Shown here piece by piece: positions 7,900-16,181 of a DNA stretch of 64,000 nt (its first letter is position 1; each line of letters begins with the position of its first letter). The stretch is from the NCBI RefSeq assembly GCF_029543085.1, contig NZ_CP119967.1:2010501-2074500 (forward strand). Reading direction: 5' to 3'. The notes under the pieces were generated by a model, which searched no databases, was not told the DNA's origin, and saw only the letters and a program-made list of their open reading frames with translations. The stretch is from Pseudomonas sp. A34-9 (GTDB taxonomy: Bacteria; Pseudomonadota; Gammaproteobacteria; Pseudomonadales; Pseudomonadaceae). The position numbers and the translations under genes were made by a program.

Positions 7900-8616
7900 A
7901 TGAAACAGCATCGGTTGGCGGCGGCGGTTGCCCTGGTTAGCCTGGTCCTCGCGGGTTGTGATTCGCAGACCAGCGTAGAGCTGAAAACCCCGGCGCAAAA
8001 AGCTTCCTACGGTATCGGCCTGAACATGGGCAAGAGCCTGGCTCAGGAAGGCATGGATGATCTGGACTCCAAAGCGGTAGCCCAGGGCATCGAAGATGCC
8101 GTCGGCAAGAAAGAACAGAAGCTGAAAGACGAAGAACTGGTCGAAGCCTTCGCCGCGCTGCAAAAGCGTGCTGAAGAGCGCATGGCCAAGATGAGCGAAG
8201 AGTCGGCAGCCGCCGGCAAGAAATTCCTCGAAGAAAACGGCAAGAAGGCGGGTGTAACGACCACTGCTTCGGGTCTGCAGTACGAAGTGGTCAAGAAAGC
8301 CGACGGCCCACAGCCTAAGCCGACTGACGTAGTGACTGTTCACTACACCGGCAAGCTGACCAACGGCACCGTATTCGACAGCTCCGTCGAGCGCGGCAGC
8401 CCGATCGATCTGCCAGTGAGCGGCGTGATTCCGGGTTGGGTTGAAGGTCTGCAGCTGATGCACGTTGGCGAGAAGTACAAACTGTACATCCCTAGCGATC
8501 TGGCTTACGGCGCCCAGTCGCCAAGCCCGGCAATCCCGGCCAACTCGGTTCTGGTCTTCGACCTGGAACTGCTGGCCATCAAGGATCCAGCCAAAGAAGC
8601 TGCTGCTGCCAAGTAA
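7900..8616 (+). CDS. fklB: FKBP-type peptidyl-prolyl isomerase lipoprotein
   Basis: A 238-residue lipoprotein. Residues 1-19 form a signal peptide ending in the lipobox LAGC. Residues about 20-115 are the helical dimerisation domain of Mip/FkpA/FklB proteins (ASYGIGLNMGKSLAQEGMD...), and about 120-235 are the FKBP domain with VTVHYTGKLTNGTVFDSS and WVEGLQLM. It catalyses proline isomerisation and acts as a chaperone in the periplasm. I used the ATG at 7900 because it begins the lipoprotein signal; the reading frame is open 28 codons further upstream without a ribosome site. A strong hairpin terminator follows. Confidence 0.93.
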   Translation: MKQHRLAAAVALVSLVLAGCDSQTSVELKTPAQKASYGIGLNMGKSLAQEGMDDLDSKAVAQGIEDAVGKKEQKLKDEELVEAFAALQKRAEERMAKMSEESAAAGKKFLEENGKKAGVTTTASGLQYEVVKKADGPQPKPTDVVTVHYTGKLTNGTVFDSSVERGSPIDLPVSGVIPGWVEGLQLMHVGEKYKLYIPSDLAYGAQSPSPAIPANSVLVFDLELLAIKDPAKEAAAAK

Positions 8617-8631
8617 TCGGTAACGGCTCGA

Positions 8632-8663
8632 CAACAACGCCTCGCTTATGCGGGGCGTTGTTG
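8632..8663 (+). terminator. Hairpin terminator after the FKBP gene
   Basis: Ten-base perfect arms CAACAACGCC/GGCGTTGTTG around a 12-base loop, beginning 16 bases past the stop. There is no long T run after it, so it may act as a processing or attenuating hairpin. Confidence 0.7.
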
Positions 8664-8865
8664 CATCTGGAGTCTGGCAAGGGTAAACAGAGCGAACCGA
8701 TGGCGGTCGGGAGAGTCATAGCCAGTGAGGCTGCCCGCGCTAGCCGCCCTGAGCAGCCAAGTCAATGAAATATTGGTGTTTTTTATGTGAGTAAAAAACG
8801 CCCGATCTGAGCGCAGCCCTTATGAAACGGGGCTTGCAGCGCTGAAATGCAGCTCTGTTCACAAG

Positions 8866-8890
8866 GTTATCCACAATTTGTGTGGATAAC
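8866..8890. promoter_or_regulatory. Pair of inverted perfect DnaA boxes
   Basis: GTTATCCACA and TGTGGATAAC form a ten-base inverted repeat with a five-base centre. Each arm contains TTATCCACA, a perfect match to the DnaA box consensus. The pair lies 20 bases before the DUF1232 start codon, where a bound protein would overlap the promoter or leader. The rest of the gap from 8664 to 8865 shows no gene. Confidence 0.65.
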
Positions 8891-8909
8891 ATTTCAACGG
8901 GAGGAATAG

Positions 8910-9365
8910 ATGAAAGCTCCGTGGAATTTCGCTCGATTCCTGCCCTTGGCCGGCCGCCTGCTGGCGCGTGGACGTTTGCCGACCTTATTGTTTGCGGTCG
9001 CCAGCAAAGGCGCCGCGCAAGGCAATCGCCTTGGTAAACTCAAGGACGATTTACGTTTGCTCCAGGCACTGTGCCTGGCCTACTGGCGCGGCGAGTATCG
9101 GGCCATCAGCGGCAAGGCACTGGTTTCGGTCGTGGCGGGTTTGATGTACTTCCTCAGCCCGGTGGATGCGATTCCGGATTTTATCCCCGTGTTCGGCATG
9201 CTCGACGACATCGCGGTTCTCGCCTGGCTGATGAAAACCCTCGACGATGAGCTCAATGCTTTTCGCTTGTGGCGCAATCGTCAACAGCCGGAAAAACTGG
9301 CAGTCGTCGAACGCCTGCCGGATACCCCCGAGCAACTGCAACTTCAGGGGCCGAAAAAGCCCTGA
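8910..9365 (+). CDS. DUF1232 (YkvA-type) small membrane protein
   Basis: A 151-residue protein. Residues about 75-115 carry the DUF1232 signature ALVSVVAGLMYFLSPVDAIPD followed by FGMLDDIAVLAWLM, a short hydrophobic domain found in many uncharacterised bacterial membrane-associated proteins. Its role is unknown. The start is supported by GGGAGGA eight bases upstream. The DnaA-box inverted repeat directly upstream suggests that expression may follow DnaA level or DNA-replication state, though this is inference. Confidence 0.8.
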   Translation: MKAPWNFARFLPLAGRLLARGRLPTLLFAVASKGAAQGNRLGKLKDDLRLLQALCLAYWRGEYRAISGKALVSVVAGLMYFLSPVDAIPDFIPVFGMLDDIAVLAWLMKTLDDELNAFRLWRNRQQPEKLAVVERLPDTPEQLQLQGPKKP

Positions 9366-9477
9366 TTCATTAAGTCTTCCTGTAGATAGATACCCCCCGC
9401 GACCTTGGCCGCTGTTAGGATTACACTTCTAGGGAAAAGTGCCGACTCGCTAAGTGTTGTTGTCCTACGGGGTAGTC

Positions 9478-9819
9478 ATGGATATTCAGATAATTGCACG
9501 CGATGGCGAACCCGAATACGCGGTTCTGCCGTGGGCTCAGTATCAGGCTCTACTAAAAGCAGCAGGCATCAACGAAACACCGTCGCGTCCGGCCCCCACG
9601 CCGCTCGCGGCGACACCAGACCCGATTCTTCCAGGTCTGGATCAACTACGCAGTTTGCGCGAAGGGAAGGGCATCGCCATTGAGGCGCTGGCCCGCACGG
9701 TAGGCATCAGCCCGTCTTATCTGGCCATGATCGAAAGTGGTGAGCGTCAGCCCGACGCCGCGATTCGCCGCAGCCTGGCCTGGGAACTGACGGTGCCAGG
9801 GTGGAGGGATGAATCGTGA
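9478..9819 (+). CDS. XRE-family regulator with an antitoxin-like N-terminus
   Basis: A 113-residue protein. Residues about 55-105 are a Cro/C1-type helix-turn-helix (LRSLREGKGIAIEALARTVG then ISPSYLAMIESGERQP). The first 30 residues (DIQIIARDGEPEYAVLPWAQ) resemble the short strand-helix start of prokaryotic antitoxins that ends in a YExL-like helix. I chose the ATG at 9478 because it gives this N-terminus; the frame is open eight codons upstream. The stop overlaps the GTG of the next gene (GTGA), so the three genes to 10595 form one translationally coupled operon. Whether it is a toxin-antitoxin type regulator or a housekeeping one is open. Confidence 0.75.
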   Translation: MDIQIIARDGEPEYAVLPWAQYQALLKAAGINETPSRPAPTPLAATPDPILPGLDQLRSLREGKGIAIEALARTVGISPSYLAMIESGERQPDAAIRRSLAWELTVPGWRDES

Positions 9820-10187
9820 GCGTACGCATCAGTCGTCAACATTGGGACGGATTGCTGGGAGAACTGGATCAGGCGCGCCGGCAGCGCCATCTGCTGACCT
9901 ATCGGGCGCTGCTCGAGCGGTTGCAATTGCCGACACCGGCAATGCAAACCTTGACCGCCGCGCTTGAACATCTGGCGGCACTCGACGCCAAAGCCGAACA
10001 ACCGTTGCGCAGCTCGCTGGTGATCAGCCAGGGCGCCAGTCGTTTGCCGCGCACCGGTTTCTTTGAGTGCGTTGAACGTCTGGGGCGTTTTTCCGGGCCG
10101 TCCGATGGCGTTGCCGCAGCCTCTTGGCATGCCTCGGAAGTCGTTCGCGTTTTCGAATACGAGTACCCGGAATCGGCGGAGGCCTGA
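9816..10187 (+). CDS. Hypothetical protein, coupled to XRE gene
   Basis: A 123-residue protein starting with GTG inside the stop of the XRE gene. It has an alpha-helical first half (HWDGLLGELDQARRQRHLLTYRALLERLQLP) that reads like a helix-turn-helix or coiled interface, and a more polar second half (RSSLVISQGASRLPRTGFFECVERLGRF). The ISxxxxxLPRxGFFE stretch is likely the conserved core. No membrane segment or export signal is seen and I do not recognise a family. Coupling to a DNA-binding protein suggests the two products act as partners. Confidence 0.7.
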   Translation: MSVRISRQHWDGLLGELDQARRQRHLLTYRALLERLQLPTPAMQTLTAALEHLAALDAKAEQPLRSSLVISQGASRLPRTGFFECVERLGRFSGPSDGVAAASWHASEVVRVFEYEYPESAEA

Positions 10188-10595
10188 GTGTTTTTACGAC
10201 TCAAGGCGCGGGCCAGTTACTGGCTGGCCCGCAGGCTGTTTCACTGGTCATGGTTCGTTCGACAACCGCGTGGCTGGCGCTGGCTCGAAGGTCAGTTTGC
10301 GCGCATGGCCAACCTTGGCGATGTCGGCGCGCAGAGCTTCTATGGGCACATCCTGACCTTTCGCGGTGTCGGCCTGGGCGCGCGGGAAGAAGGCGTGCGA
10401 CTGTTGCGTCTTGCGGCATTGGCCGGCGATGGCAAAGCGGCTTATCAGGTCGGCGTGATCAGCCTGGCCGGGACACCAGGCAAATCGCCGGACCCTGTCG
10501 AAGCCGCCCGCTGGTGGAACATGGCTGCCAAGGCCGGGCACCCGTTGGCTGAGCTCAAATTGAAAGAGCTGAGCGCTGGCGACTCAACACTGTAA
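10188..10595 (+). CDS. Sel1-repeat (TPR-like) protein
   Basis: A 135-residue protein starting at GTG immediately after the previous stop (TGA GTG). Residues about 45-125 hold two to three Sel1-like repeats: MANLGDVGAQSFYGHI..., EEGVRLLRLAALAGDGKAAYQVG..., EAARWWNMAAKAGHPLAELKL. The repeats form a small solenoid for protein binding. There is no signal peptide; the basic, aromatic N-terminus (SYWLARRLFHWSWFVRQPRGWRWL) may lie at the membrane. It is the last gene of the operon, and a strong terminator follows. Confidence 0.85.
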   Translation: MFLRLKARASYWLARRLFHWSWFVRQPRGWRWLEGQFARMANLGDVGAQSFYGHILTFRGVGLGAREEGVRLLRLAALAGDGKAAYQVGVISLAGTPGKSPDPVEAARWWNMAAKAGHPLAELKLKELSAGDSTL

Positions 10596-10618
10596 ATCCA
10601 TTTATGTCCGCTCAAATA

Positions 10619-10650
10619 AACGCGGCGTGAGGTTTTCCTCACGCCGCGTT
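10619..10650 (+). terminator. Terminator of the XRE operon
   Basis: Perfect 14-base arms (AACGCGGCGTGAGG and its complement) around TTTT. Very stable; it insulates the operon from the Rhs gene. Confidence 0.85.
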
Positions 10651-10789
10651 TGCGTTTTCGCGCACATGTTTATTTCTTGTCGACGCTTTACAGATAAGTC
10701 CTACAGTCATCGCCTACTTGCCTGACTTCTTTCCTGATTGATCCCCCGCACAGTTCCCGCGCCTAATTTTTTTGCGCGAGGGAACGCTC

Positions 10790-10837
10790 ATGTTTGACCC
10801 GCTTATTCAGTCCACTTCGCACACTCGCGTGCGCTGA
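10790..10837 (+). other. Leader reading frame overlapping the Rhs start (TGATG)
   Basis: A 15-codon reading frame (MFDPLIQSTSHTRVR) with a good ribosome site (GAGGGAA seven bases upstream). Its TGA (10835-10837) shares a base with the ATG (10837-10839) of the large Rhs frame, which itself has no ribosome site. Either translation restarts at TGATG, or a single-base deletion has split what was one gene in which these residues were the true N-terminus. Confidence 0.6.
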
Positions 10838-13800
10838 TGGAAGCCGTCACTCGCATCGAGCAAGCACTCGACAGCTTTCCCGACACCCTCAGCCTTTACC
10901 GCGAACAGCTCAAGCATTGGGCCAGTCGCGCGGCGGACGAGGTCAGTCACGCTGCAGATCTGCCGTCGCTGATGGGCATGGAGCGGATCATTCGCTTCGG
11001 TTCCGCCAGCACTGCCGTCAGCAGCAGCGACAACGAATTTTTCTCCGGAGTCGTGCAGTGCCCCGAGAGCGGCCCGATGCTGATCGAAAGCAAATTCGAG
11101 TCGGTGTACGACATCCCGCTCGGCAACATCGTGGTCGATGTGATCGCCATGGACGGTGGCGAAACCACGCCCATCACCCTTGATGCGCAAGGCAAGGGCT
11201 CATTCAACGGAATACCTGGCAAGTTCTACCGGGTGCTGGTGCACGGCGATGTCACTCCGGATCAGGTCGAGGATCTTTTCAAAGCCTATAACGGCCTGAC
11301 CGCTGTGCTGGATGGCTGGCTGCGCAGTGAATGGCAGGGTTTCAAGCCGCAGTGGTCGCAGTCGGTGGTGACGGCGGTGGGCAACGGCATGCTCGCCGGG
11401 AGCTGGGCCGCCATCGAGGGGGTGTGGGACAGCATCGGTTTGCTCTCGGACATTCTCAAGGATCCCGGCAAGTTTGCTGAGCGCTTGGGCAGTGGCGCGG
11501 CGGATCTGATCGAACTGGCGAAAACTGCGCCCGAGGTCATGGAGAAGCTGCAACTGCTGGTCAGTGACGAAGCAGCACTGTGTTTATTACTGCGCACTGC
11601 CAGCCTTTGGCTGGAGATGCTCCCGCCCAGCGAAGTCGCCGGCAAAACCGCTGAAGCGGCGTCGATGATGATGGTGCAATTGCTCATCGATGTGCTGATC
11701 AGCGTCGTTTTGACGTTCGTCAGTGGTGGTGCAGGCATCGCTTATCTGACGCTGCGTCTGGCGGACCGCGCCGTTCAATTGCTGTCGGCGGTGAAACGTC
11801 TGGTGAAGGCGATGTTCGGCATCGTCGAAGGGTTCATCAAATACGTCGATCAATACAAAACCGTTGCCGCCCGTGGCATCGCCGCCGGGGTGAGAAAGGG
11901 CCGGATGCAATTGCGCTGGGATGCGCAGCGCAACACCTTGCTGAAGAAAGACGAGCATCACGACGATTCGCCGGATCAGGCGAAAAACCCCAACGGCGAC
12001 AGCGCCGATTGCGTGCCGCTGACTTGCACCAACGGTTGCCCGGTGTCGATGGTCACCGGTGAGGAATTGCTGACCCTGACCGATGCGGTGCTCGATGGCG
12101 TGTTGCCGTTTGAGTTCACTCGGTTGTATCGCTCCAGCGCCGTCGAGATCGATGTTGGACTGGGGTTTGGCTGGAGTCATTCGCTGGCGCATCGGCTGGC
12201 GTTTGAGGGCGACTTTGTTGTCTGGGTCGACCATGAAAACCGCCGCACTCGCTTTCCGTTACCGAGTAGCGAGCGACCGGCGATCCACAACAGCCTGTCG
12301 CGGGCGGCGATCTTTCTGGGTGATGAGCCGGAAGAGCTGATCCTCGCGCTGGCCGGTGAAACGGCGCGGTTCTATCACTTTCGTGCGGGGCGGCTGACGG
12401 CGATCAGTGATGCCTATGGCAACCGTCTGACGGTGCAGCGCGATCGGTCTGACCGGGTGCAGCGACTGGACAACGGCGCCGGGCGTTCGCTGCTGTTGCG
12501 GTATGAGCGGACGCAGTTGCTGGGTGTCGATTACCAGGTGTTTCGCGATGGTGCCTGGAGCACCGAACAAGCGCTGGTCAGTTACCGCTACGACGCTTAT
12601 CAGCACCTGATCGAGGCGACCAATGCCGTCGGTGACAGCGAGCGCTACGACTACGACGACGCCCACGTGATCCTGCAGCGGCAACTCGCTGGCGGCGCGA
12701 GTTTCTTTTGGGAGTGGGAGCGTTCCGGCACGGCTGCGCGTTGTGTACGCCACTGGGCGTCGTTTTCGCAGATGGACACGCGCTACGTCTGGAACGATGA
12801 CGGCAGTGTCGCGGTGCATTACGTCGACGGCACCGAAGAGGTTTACGTTCACGACGAGCGTGCGCGGCTGGTGCGCAAGGTCGAGGCGGATGGCGGTGAG
12901 CAGCTCAAAGCCTATGACGACGCGGGGCGCTTGATCGCCGAGCAGGATGCGTTAGGCGCGATCACCGAATACCGCTACGACGAGGTCGGACGACTGATCG
13001 CGCTGATTCCACCGGATGAAGCGCCCACGTCCTACGAGTATCGCAACGGTTTCCTGCACAAACGCTCGCGTGGCGACGCGGTGTGGATCTACCGGCGCAA
13101 TGCCGAAGGCGATATCACCGAAGCGGTCGACCCCGAGGGTCAGGTCACCCATTACTACTACGACACTCGGGGCCAGTTGCTGTCGATCCGCTACCCGGAC
13201 AGCAGTCGGCATCGGCTGGTCTGGAATAGCCTTGGCCAGTTGACCGAAGAAACGCTGCCCGACGGTGGCGTACGGCGTTTTTCCTACGATGCGCTGGGGC
13301 GGCGGACCACCACCGCCGATGAACACGGTGCGGTCACGCGTCAGCATTGGGACGCCGTCGGCCGACTGATTCAGACGACATTTCCTACCGGCAGCACCCG
13401 CGCCTACAGCTACGGCGCCTACGGTCAGGTCACCGCCGAGCGTGATGAGCTGGGGCGCATCACCCGTTATGAATATGACGACGATCTGCATCTGGTCTCG
13501 CGGCGGATCAACCCCGACGGCACGCAGGTGCAGTACCGCTACGACCATGCGCAACTGCTGCTCACCGAGATTGAAAACGAATCGGGGGAAAAGTATCGGC
13601 TGGACTACACGCCGACCGGGCTGATTCGTCAGGAAGTTGGTTTTGACGGTCGCCGTACCGCGTACGCCTACGACCTCAACGGCCATCTGCTGGAGAAGAC
13701 CGAGTTCGGTGATGACGGCTCGCAATTAGTTACTGCGTATGTGCGCGATGTGGCCGGGCGTCTTCTGGTCAAAACCCTGCCCGACGGCATCAAGGTTTCT

Positions 13801-15606
13801 TATCAATACGACCGCCTCGGCCGTTTGATTGGGGTCGACGACGGCCAGCAACATCCGTTGGCCTTCGAGTACGACCGTCAGGACCGCTTGATCACCGAAC
13901 ATCAGGGCTGGGGCACTCTGCGCTACCGCTACGACGCCTGCGGCCAGCTCAAGCGCATGCGCCTGCCGGACAACAGTCTGCTCGACTACCACCACGCCAA
14001 GGGCGGCGCGCTGACCGGCATCGACCTCAACGGCGCACCGCTGACCCGCCACGTCTACCAGTGCGGACGCGAACTGCAACGCCAGCAGGGTTTGCTGCTC
14101 AGCGAATATTCGTACGACGAACAGGGACGATTACTCGCCCACGCCGTAGGCCATCAGCGCGCTGCGCTGTATCGCCGCGATTATGCCTACAACGCCAACG
14201 GCAATCTCGCCCACATCGCCGACAGCCGCCACGGCCAGCGCACCTACGGCTACGACGCCCTCGACCGCCTCATCCGCGTACGCCACTCGCGCGACGAACT
14301 GCCGGAATCCTTCGCCCATGATCCGGCCGGCAACCTGCTGATGCAGGACCGCCCCGGCCCAAGCCAGATCCAGGGCAACCGCCTGCTGATGCAGGGCGAC
14401 CGCCACTACGACTACGACGCCTTCGGCAACCTGATCCACGAACGCCGCGGCCGCGCGCAAACCCTCATCACCGAATACCGCTACGACTGCCAGCACCGCC
14501 TGATCGGCCTGACCCGCCCCGACGGCCAGACCGCCAGTTATCGCTACGACGCCTTCGGCCGGCGCATCAGCAAAACCGTCGACGGCGAAACCACCGAATT
14601 CTTCTGGCAAGGCGACCAACTCGTCGCCGAAAGCAGCGAACGCGAATACCGCAGCTACATCTACGAACCCGGCACCTTTCGCCCCCTCGCGTTGCTCGAC
14701 GGCAAAGGTCCGCAAAAAGCCTGCCCCTTCTACTACCAACTCGACCACCTCGGCACCCCGCAGGAACTCACCGACTACAGCGGCGACATCGCCTGGTCCG
14801 CGCAATACGACGCCTACGGCAAAGTCGCCACGCTGACCCTGGCCGGCGAGGACTACCTGAACCAGCCGCTGCGCTTTCAGGGGCAGTATTTCGATGGCGA
14901 AAGCGGACTGCATTACAACCGCCATCGGTATTACGACCCGAGGCTGGGGCGGTATCTGACGCCGGATCCCGTCAAGTTGGCGGGTGGGTTGAATCAGTAC
15001 CAGTACGTGCCGAATCCGACGGGGTGGGTGGATCCGTTGGGGTTGACGTCGAACTGTCCGCCACCGAATAAGCCTGGGTGTGAGGTGCCGGGTGGGATTG
15101 GTGGGGCTAAGGTTGATGAGGGTGAGCCAGCGCTGCCGAAGATGACGGTGCAGGAGCGTAGGGCGAGGATTGACGAGTTAGCGGAGGAAAATGCTCATAG
15201 GCGTTTGGATGAAATGGAGAAGTCTTCACAAGGCGCACATTTTTTAGAAAAACATGGCAAGCAGACCACGCTGGCTTCTCAGCAAGAACGTTCAGTTACT
15301 GGACGAAATCCCACAACGGGAGTTATTGAAGTTTATACCAAGGGGAAAAAAGCTGGGCAGCCCAAAGTCCCCAGTGCGGCTACTCATTTTTTAAGTCATA
15401 GAGACCAGTTAAACGCCATTCATCGTGCACAACTTATTTTCAGGCGCACTGATTTGATGACGTCAAGAAACCCCATGAATATGGGTAAAATTATAGGAGA
15501 GGGGTATAAAAAAGGAGGCGTGATCTATGGGCGACAGACACACGCTGTTGTTGTTTTAAACAGTCAAGGGCAGCCTTTTACATCTTATACGGAGTTTCTA
15601 AAATGA
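10837..15606 (+). CDS. Rhs-family polymorphic toxin
   Basis: A 1589-residue protein. Residues about 1-395 form a helical, partly membrane-active N-terminal region with long hydrophobic helices (about 270-330). From about 390 a DUF6531-type entry (CVPLTCTNGCPVSMVTGEE) leads into the Rhs cage of YD repeats (about 530-1340, many copies of YRYDxxGRL). The core ends at GWVDPLGL (about residues 1399-1406), after which the sequence turns variable and lower in GC. The 183-residue tip starts TSNCPPPNKPG and contains AHFLEKHGKQTTL, SAATHFLSHRDQLNAIHRA and a strand-rich end; the His/Lys spacing resembles BECR-fold RNase toxins but is not diagnostic. Such proteins carry a toxic tip released after the core. 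No VgrG or PAAR gene is visible here. An immunity gene overlaps its stop. Confidence 0.9.
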   Translation: MEAVTRIEQALDSFPDTLSLYREQLKHWASRAADEVSHAADLPSLMGMERIIRFGSASTAVSSSDNEFFSGVVQCPESGPMLIESKFESVYDIPLGNIVVDVIAMDGGETTPITLDAQGKGSFNGIPGKFYRVLVHGDVTPDQVEDLFKAYNGLTAVLDGWLRSEWQGFKPQWSQSVVTAVGNGMLAGSWAAIEGVWDSIGLLSDILKDPGKFAERLGSGAADLIELAKTAPEVMEKLQLLVSDEAALCLLLRTASLWLEMLPPSEVAGKTAEAASMMMVQLLIDVLISVVLTFVSGGAGIAYLTLRLADRAVQLLSAVKRLVKAMFGIVEGFIKYVDQYKTVAARGIAAGVRKGRMQLRWDAQRNTLLKKDEHHDDSPDQAKNPNGDSADCVPLTCTNGCPVSMVTGEELLTLTDAVLDGVLPFEFTRLYRSSAVEIDVGLGFGWSHSLAHRLAFEGDFVVWVDHENRRTRFPLPSSERPAIHNSLSRAAIFLGDEPEELILALAGETARFYHFRAGRLTAISDAYGNRLTVQRDRSDRVQRLDNGAGRSLLLRYERTQLLGVDYQVFRDGAWSTEQALVSYRYDAYQHLIEATNAVGDSERYDYDDAHVILQRQLAGGASFFWEWERSGTAARCVRHWASFSQMDTRYVWNDDGSVAVHYVDGTEEVYVHDERARLVRKVEADGGEQLKAYDDAGRLIAEQDALGAITEYRYDEVGRLIALIPPDEAPTSYEYRNGFLHKRSRGDAVWIYRRNAEGDITEAVDPEGQVTHYYYDTRGQLLSIRYPDSSRHRLVWNSLGQLTEETLPDGGVRRFSYDALGRRTTTADEHGAVTRQHWDAVGRLIQTTFPTGSTRAYSYGAYGQVTAERDELGRITRYEYDDDLHLVSRRINPDGTQVQYRYDHAQLLLTEIENESGEKYRLDYTPTGLIRQEVGFDGRRTAYAYDLNGHLLEKTEFGDDGSQLVTAYVRDVAGRLLVKTLPDGIKVSYQYDRLGRLIGVDDGQQHPLAFEYDRQDRLITEHQGWGTLRYRYDACGQLKRMRLPDNSLLDYHHAKGGALTGIDLNGAPLTRHVYQCGRELQRQQGLLLSEYSYDEQGRLLAHAVGHQRAALYRRDYAYNANGNLAHIADSRHGQRTYGYDALDRLIRVRHSRDELPESFAHDPAGNLLMQDRPGPSQIQGNRLLMQGDRHYDYDAFGNLIHERRGRAQTLITEYRYDCQHRLIGLTRPDGQTASYRYDAFGRRISKTVDGETTEFFWQGDQLVAESSEREYRSYIYEPGTFRPLALLDGKGPQKACPFYYQLDHLGTPQELTDYSGDIAWSAQYDAYGKVATLTLAGEDYLNQPLRFQGQYFDGESGLHYNRHRYYDPRLGRYLTPDPVKLAGGLNQYQYVPNPTGWVDPLGLTSNCPPPNKPGCEVPGGIGGAKVDEGEPALPKMTVQERRARIDELAEENAHRRLDEMEKSSQGAHFLEKHGKQTTLASQQERSVTGRNPTTGVIEVYTKGKKAGQPKVPSAATHFLSHRDQLNAIHRAQLIFRRTDLMTSRNPMNMGKIIGEGYKKGGVIYGRQTHAVVVLNSQGQPFTSYTEFLK

Positions 15607-15974
15607 AGCGCAAGCCAGAAATGTATGTTGTGCGTAGTCTGCTTTTTATATTTGATATAGATTATCCTTGTGATGAGGCGCGCGAGAGTTTTATCGTATC
15701 CAAGAATGTCAACGATGAGAAAGAGCTTACTGAGCTTTTCGATGAATTTATGAAAGGTGAGTTTCTTATCTATACCTCGCCTGAAAGGGAGTGGTGTATT
15801 GAAACGCTACGTTATTTTTTAGACTTGGATGATGATTTTGATGAGGTGTTTTCAAGAATTACAACCTATTTTGATGATGATGTAATTGAGCCTAAAAAGT
15901 TCATGAAGACATTGCTGGATTGTTTGATTCGGTATCACGTCGAAAGCTCAACAAGTGAAGTGCATGATGGTTGA
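15603..15974 (+). CDS. Probable immunity protein for the Rhs tip
   Basis: A 123-residue, strongly acidic protein, with DLDDDFDEVF and YFDDDVIEP clusters. It has no signal peptide, so it would act in the cytoplasm. Its ATG overlaps the Rhs stop (ATGA), the usual arrangement for a toxin tip and its cognate immunity protein. It is clearly lower in GC than the surrounding chromosome, as is the Rhs tip, which points to the two having been exchanged together. I do not recognise the sequence family; the call rests on position, size, charge and composition. The remaining gap to 16181 holds only a half REP. Confidence 0.75.
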   Translation: MKRKPEMYVVRSLLFIFDIDYPCDEARESFIVSKNVNDEKELTELFDEFMKGEFLIYTSPEREWCIETLRYFLDLDDDFDEVFSRITTYFDDDVIEPKKFMKTLLDCLIRYHVESSTSEVHDG

Positions 15975-16134
15975 GGTTGTAGGCGGAAGGTGGATCTACG
16001 AAGAAGTTGTTTTATGGTTTTTTGAGGTTTTTTTGCTTCGGTCGAGATCTGCTATTTGGTTCTCTAAAACTTTAAGTATTGAAAAACGTGGTAGTCGGCA
16101 TTAGAAGCAGAACCTAGAGTGTCTGTACTGACTT

Positions 16135-16160
16135 CTTCGCGAGCAAGCCCGCTCCCACAG
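16135..16160. repeat. Single REP of the GCGAGCAGGCTCGCTCCCAC type
   Basis: A lone copy of the second REP type (TTCGCGAGCAAGCCCGCTCCCAC) in the gap between the immunity gene and the EAL-GGDEF gene. Position 10 differs from the copies at 40.9 and 42.5 kb. Confidence 0.7.
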
Positions 16161-16181
16161 AAATTTTGTTGTGTTGGGATA

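Noticed and set aside
14131..14925. A minus-strand frame inside the Rhs gene
   Set aside because: Antisense of YD repeats; Val/Ala/Gly-rich periodic pattern mirrors the repeats.
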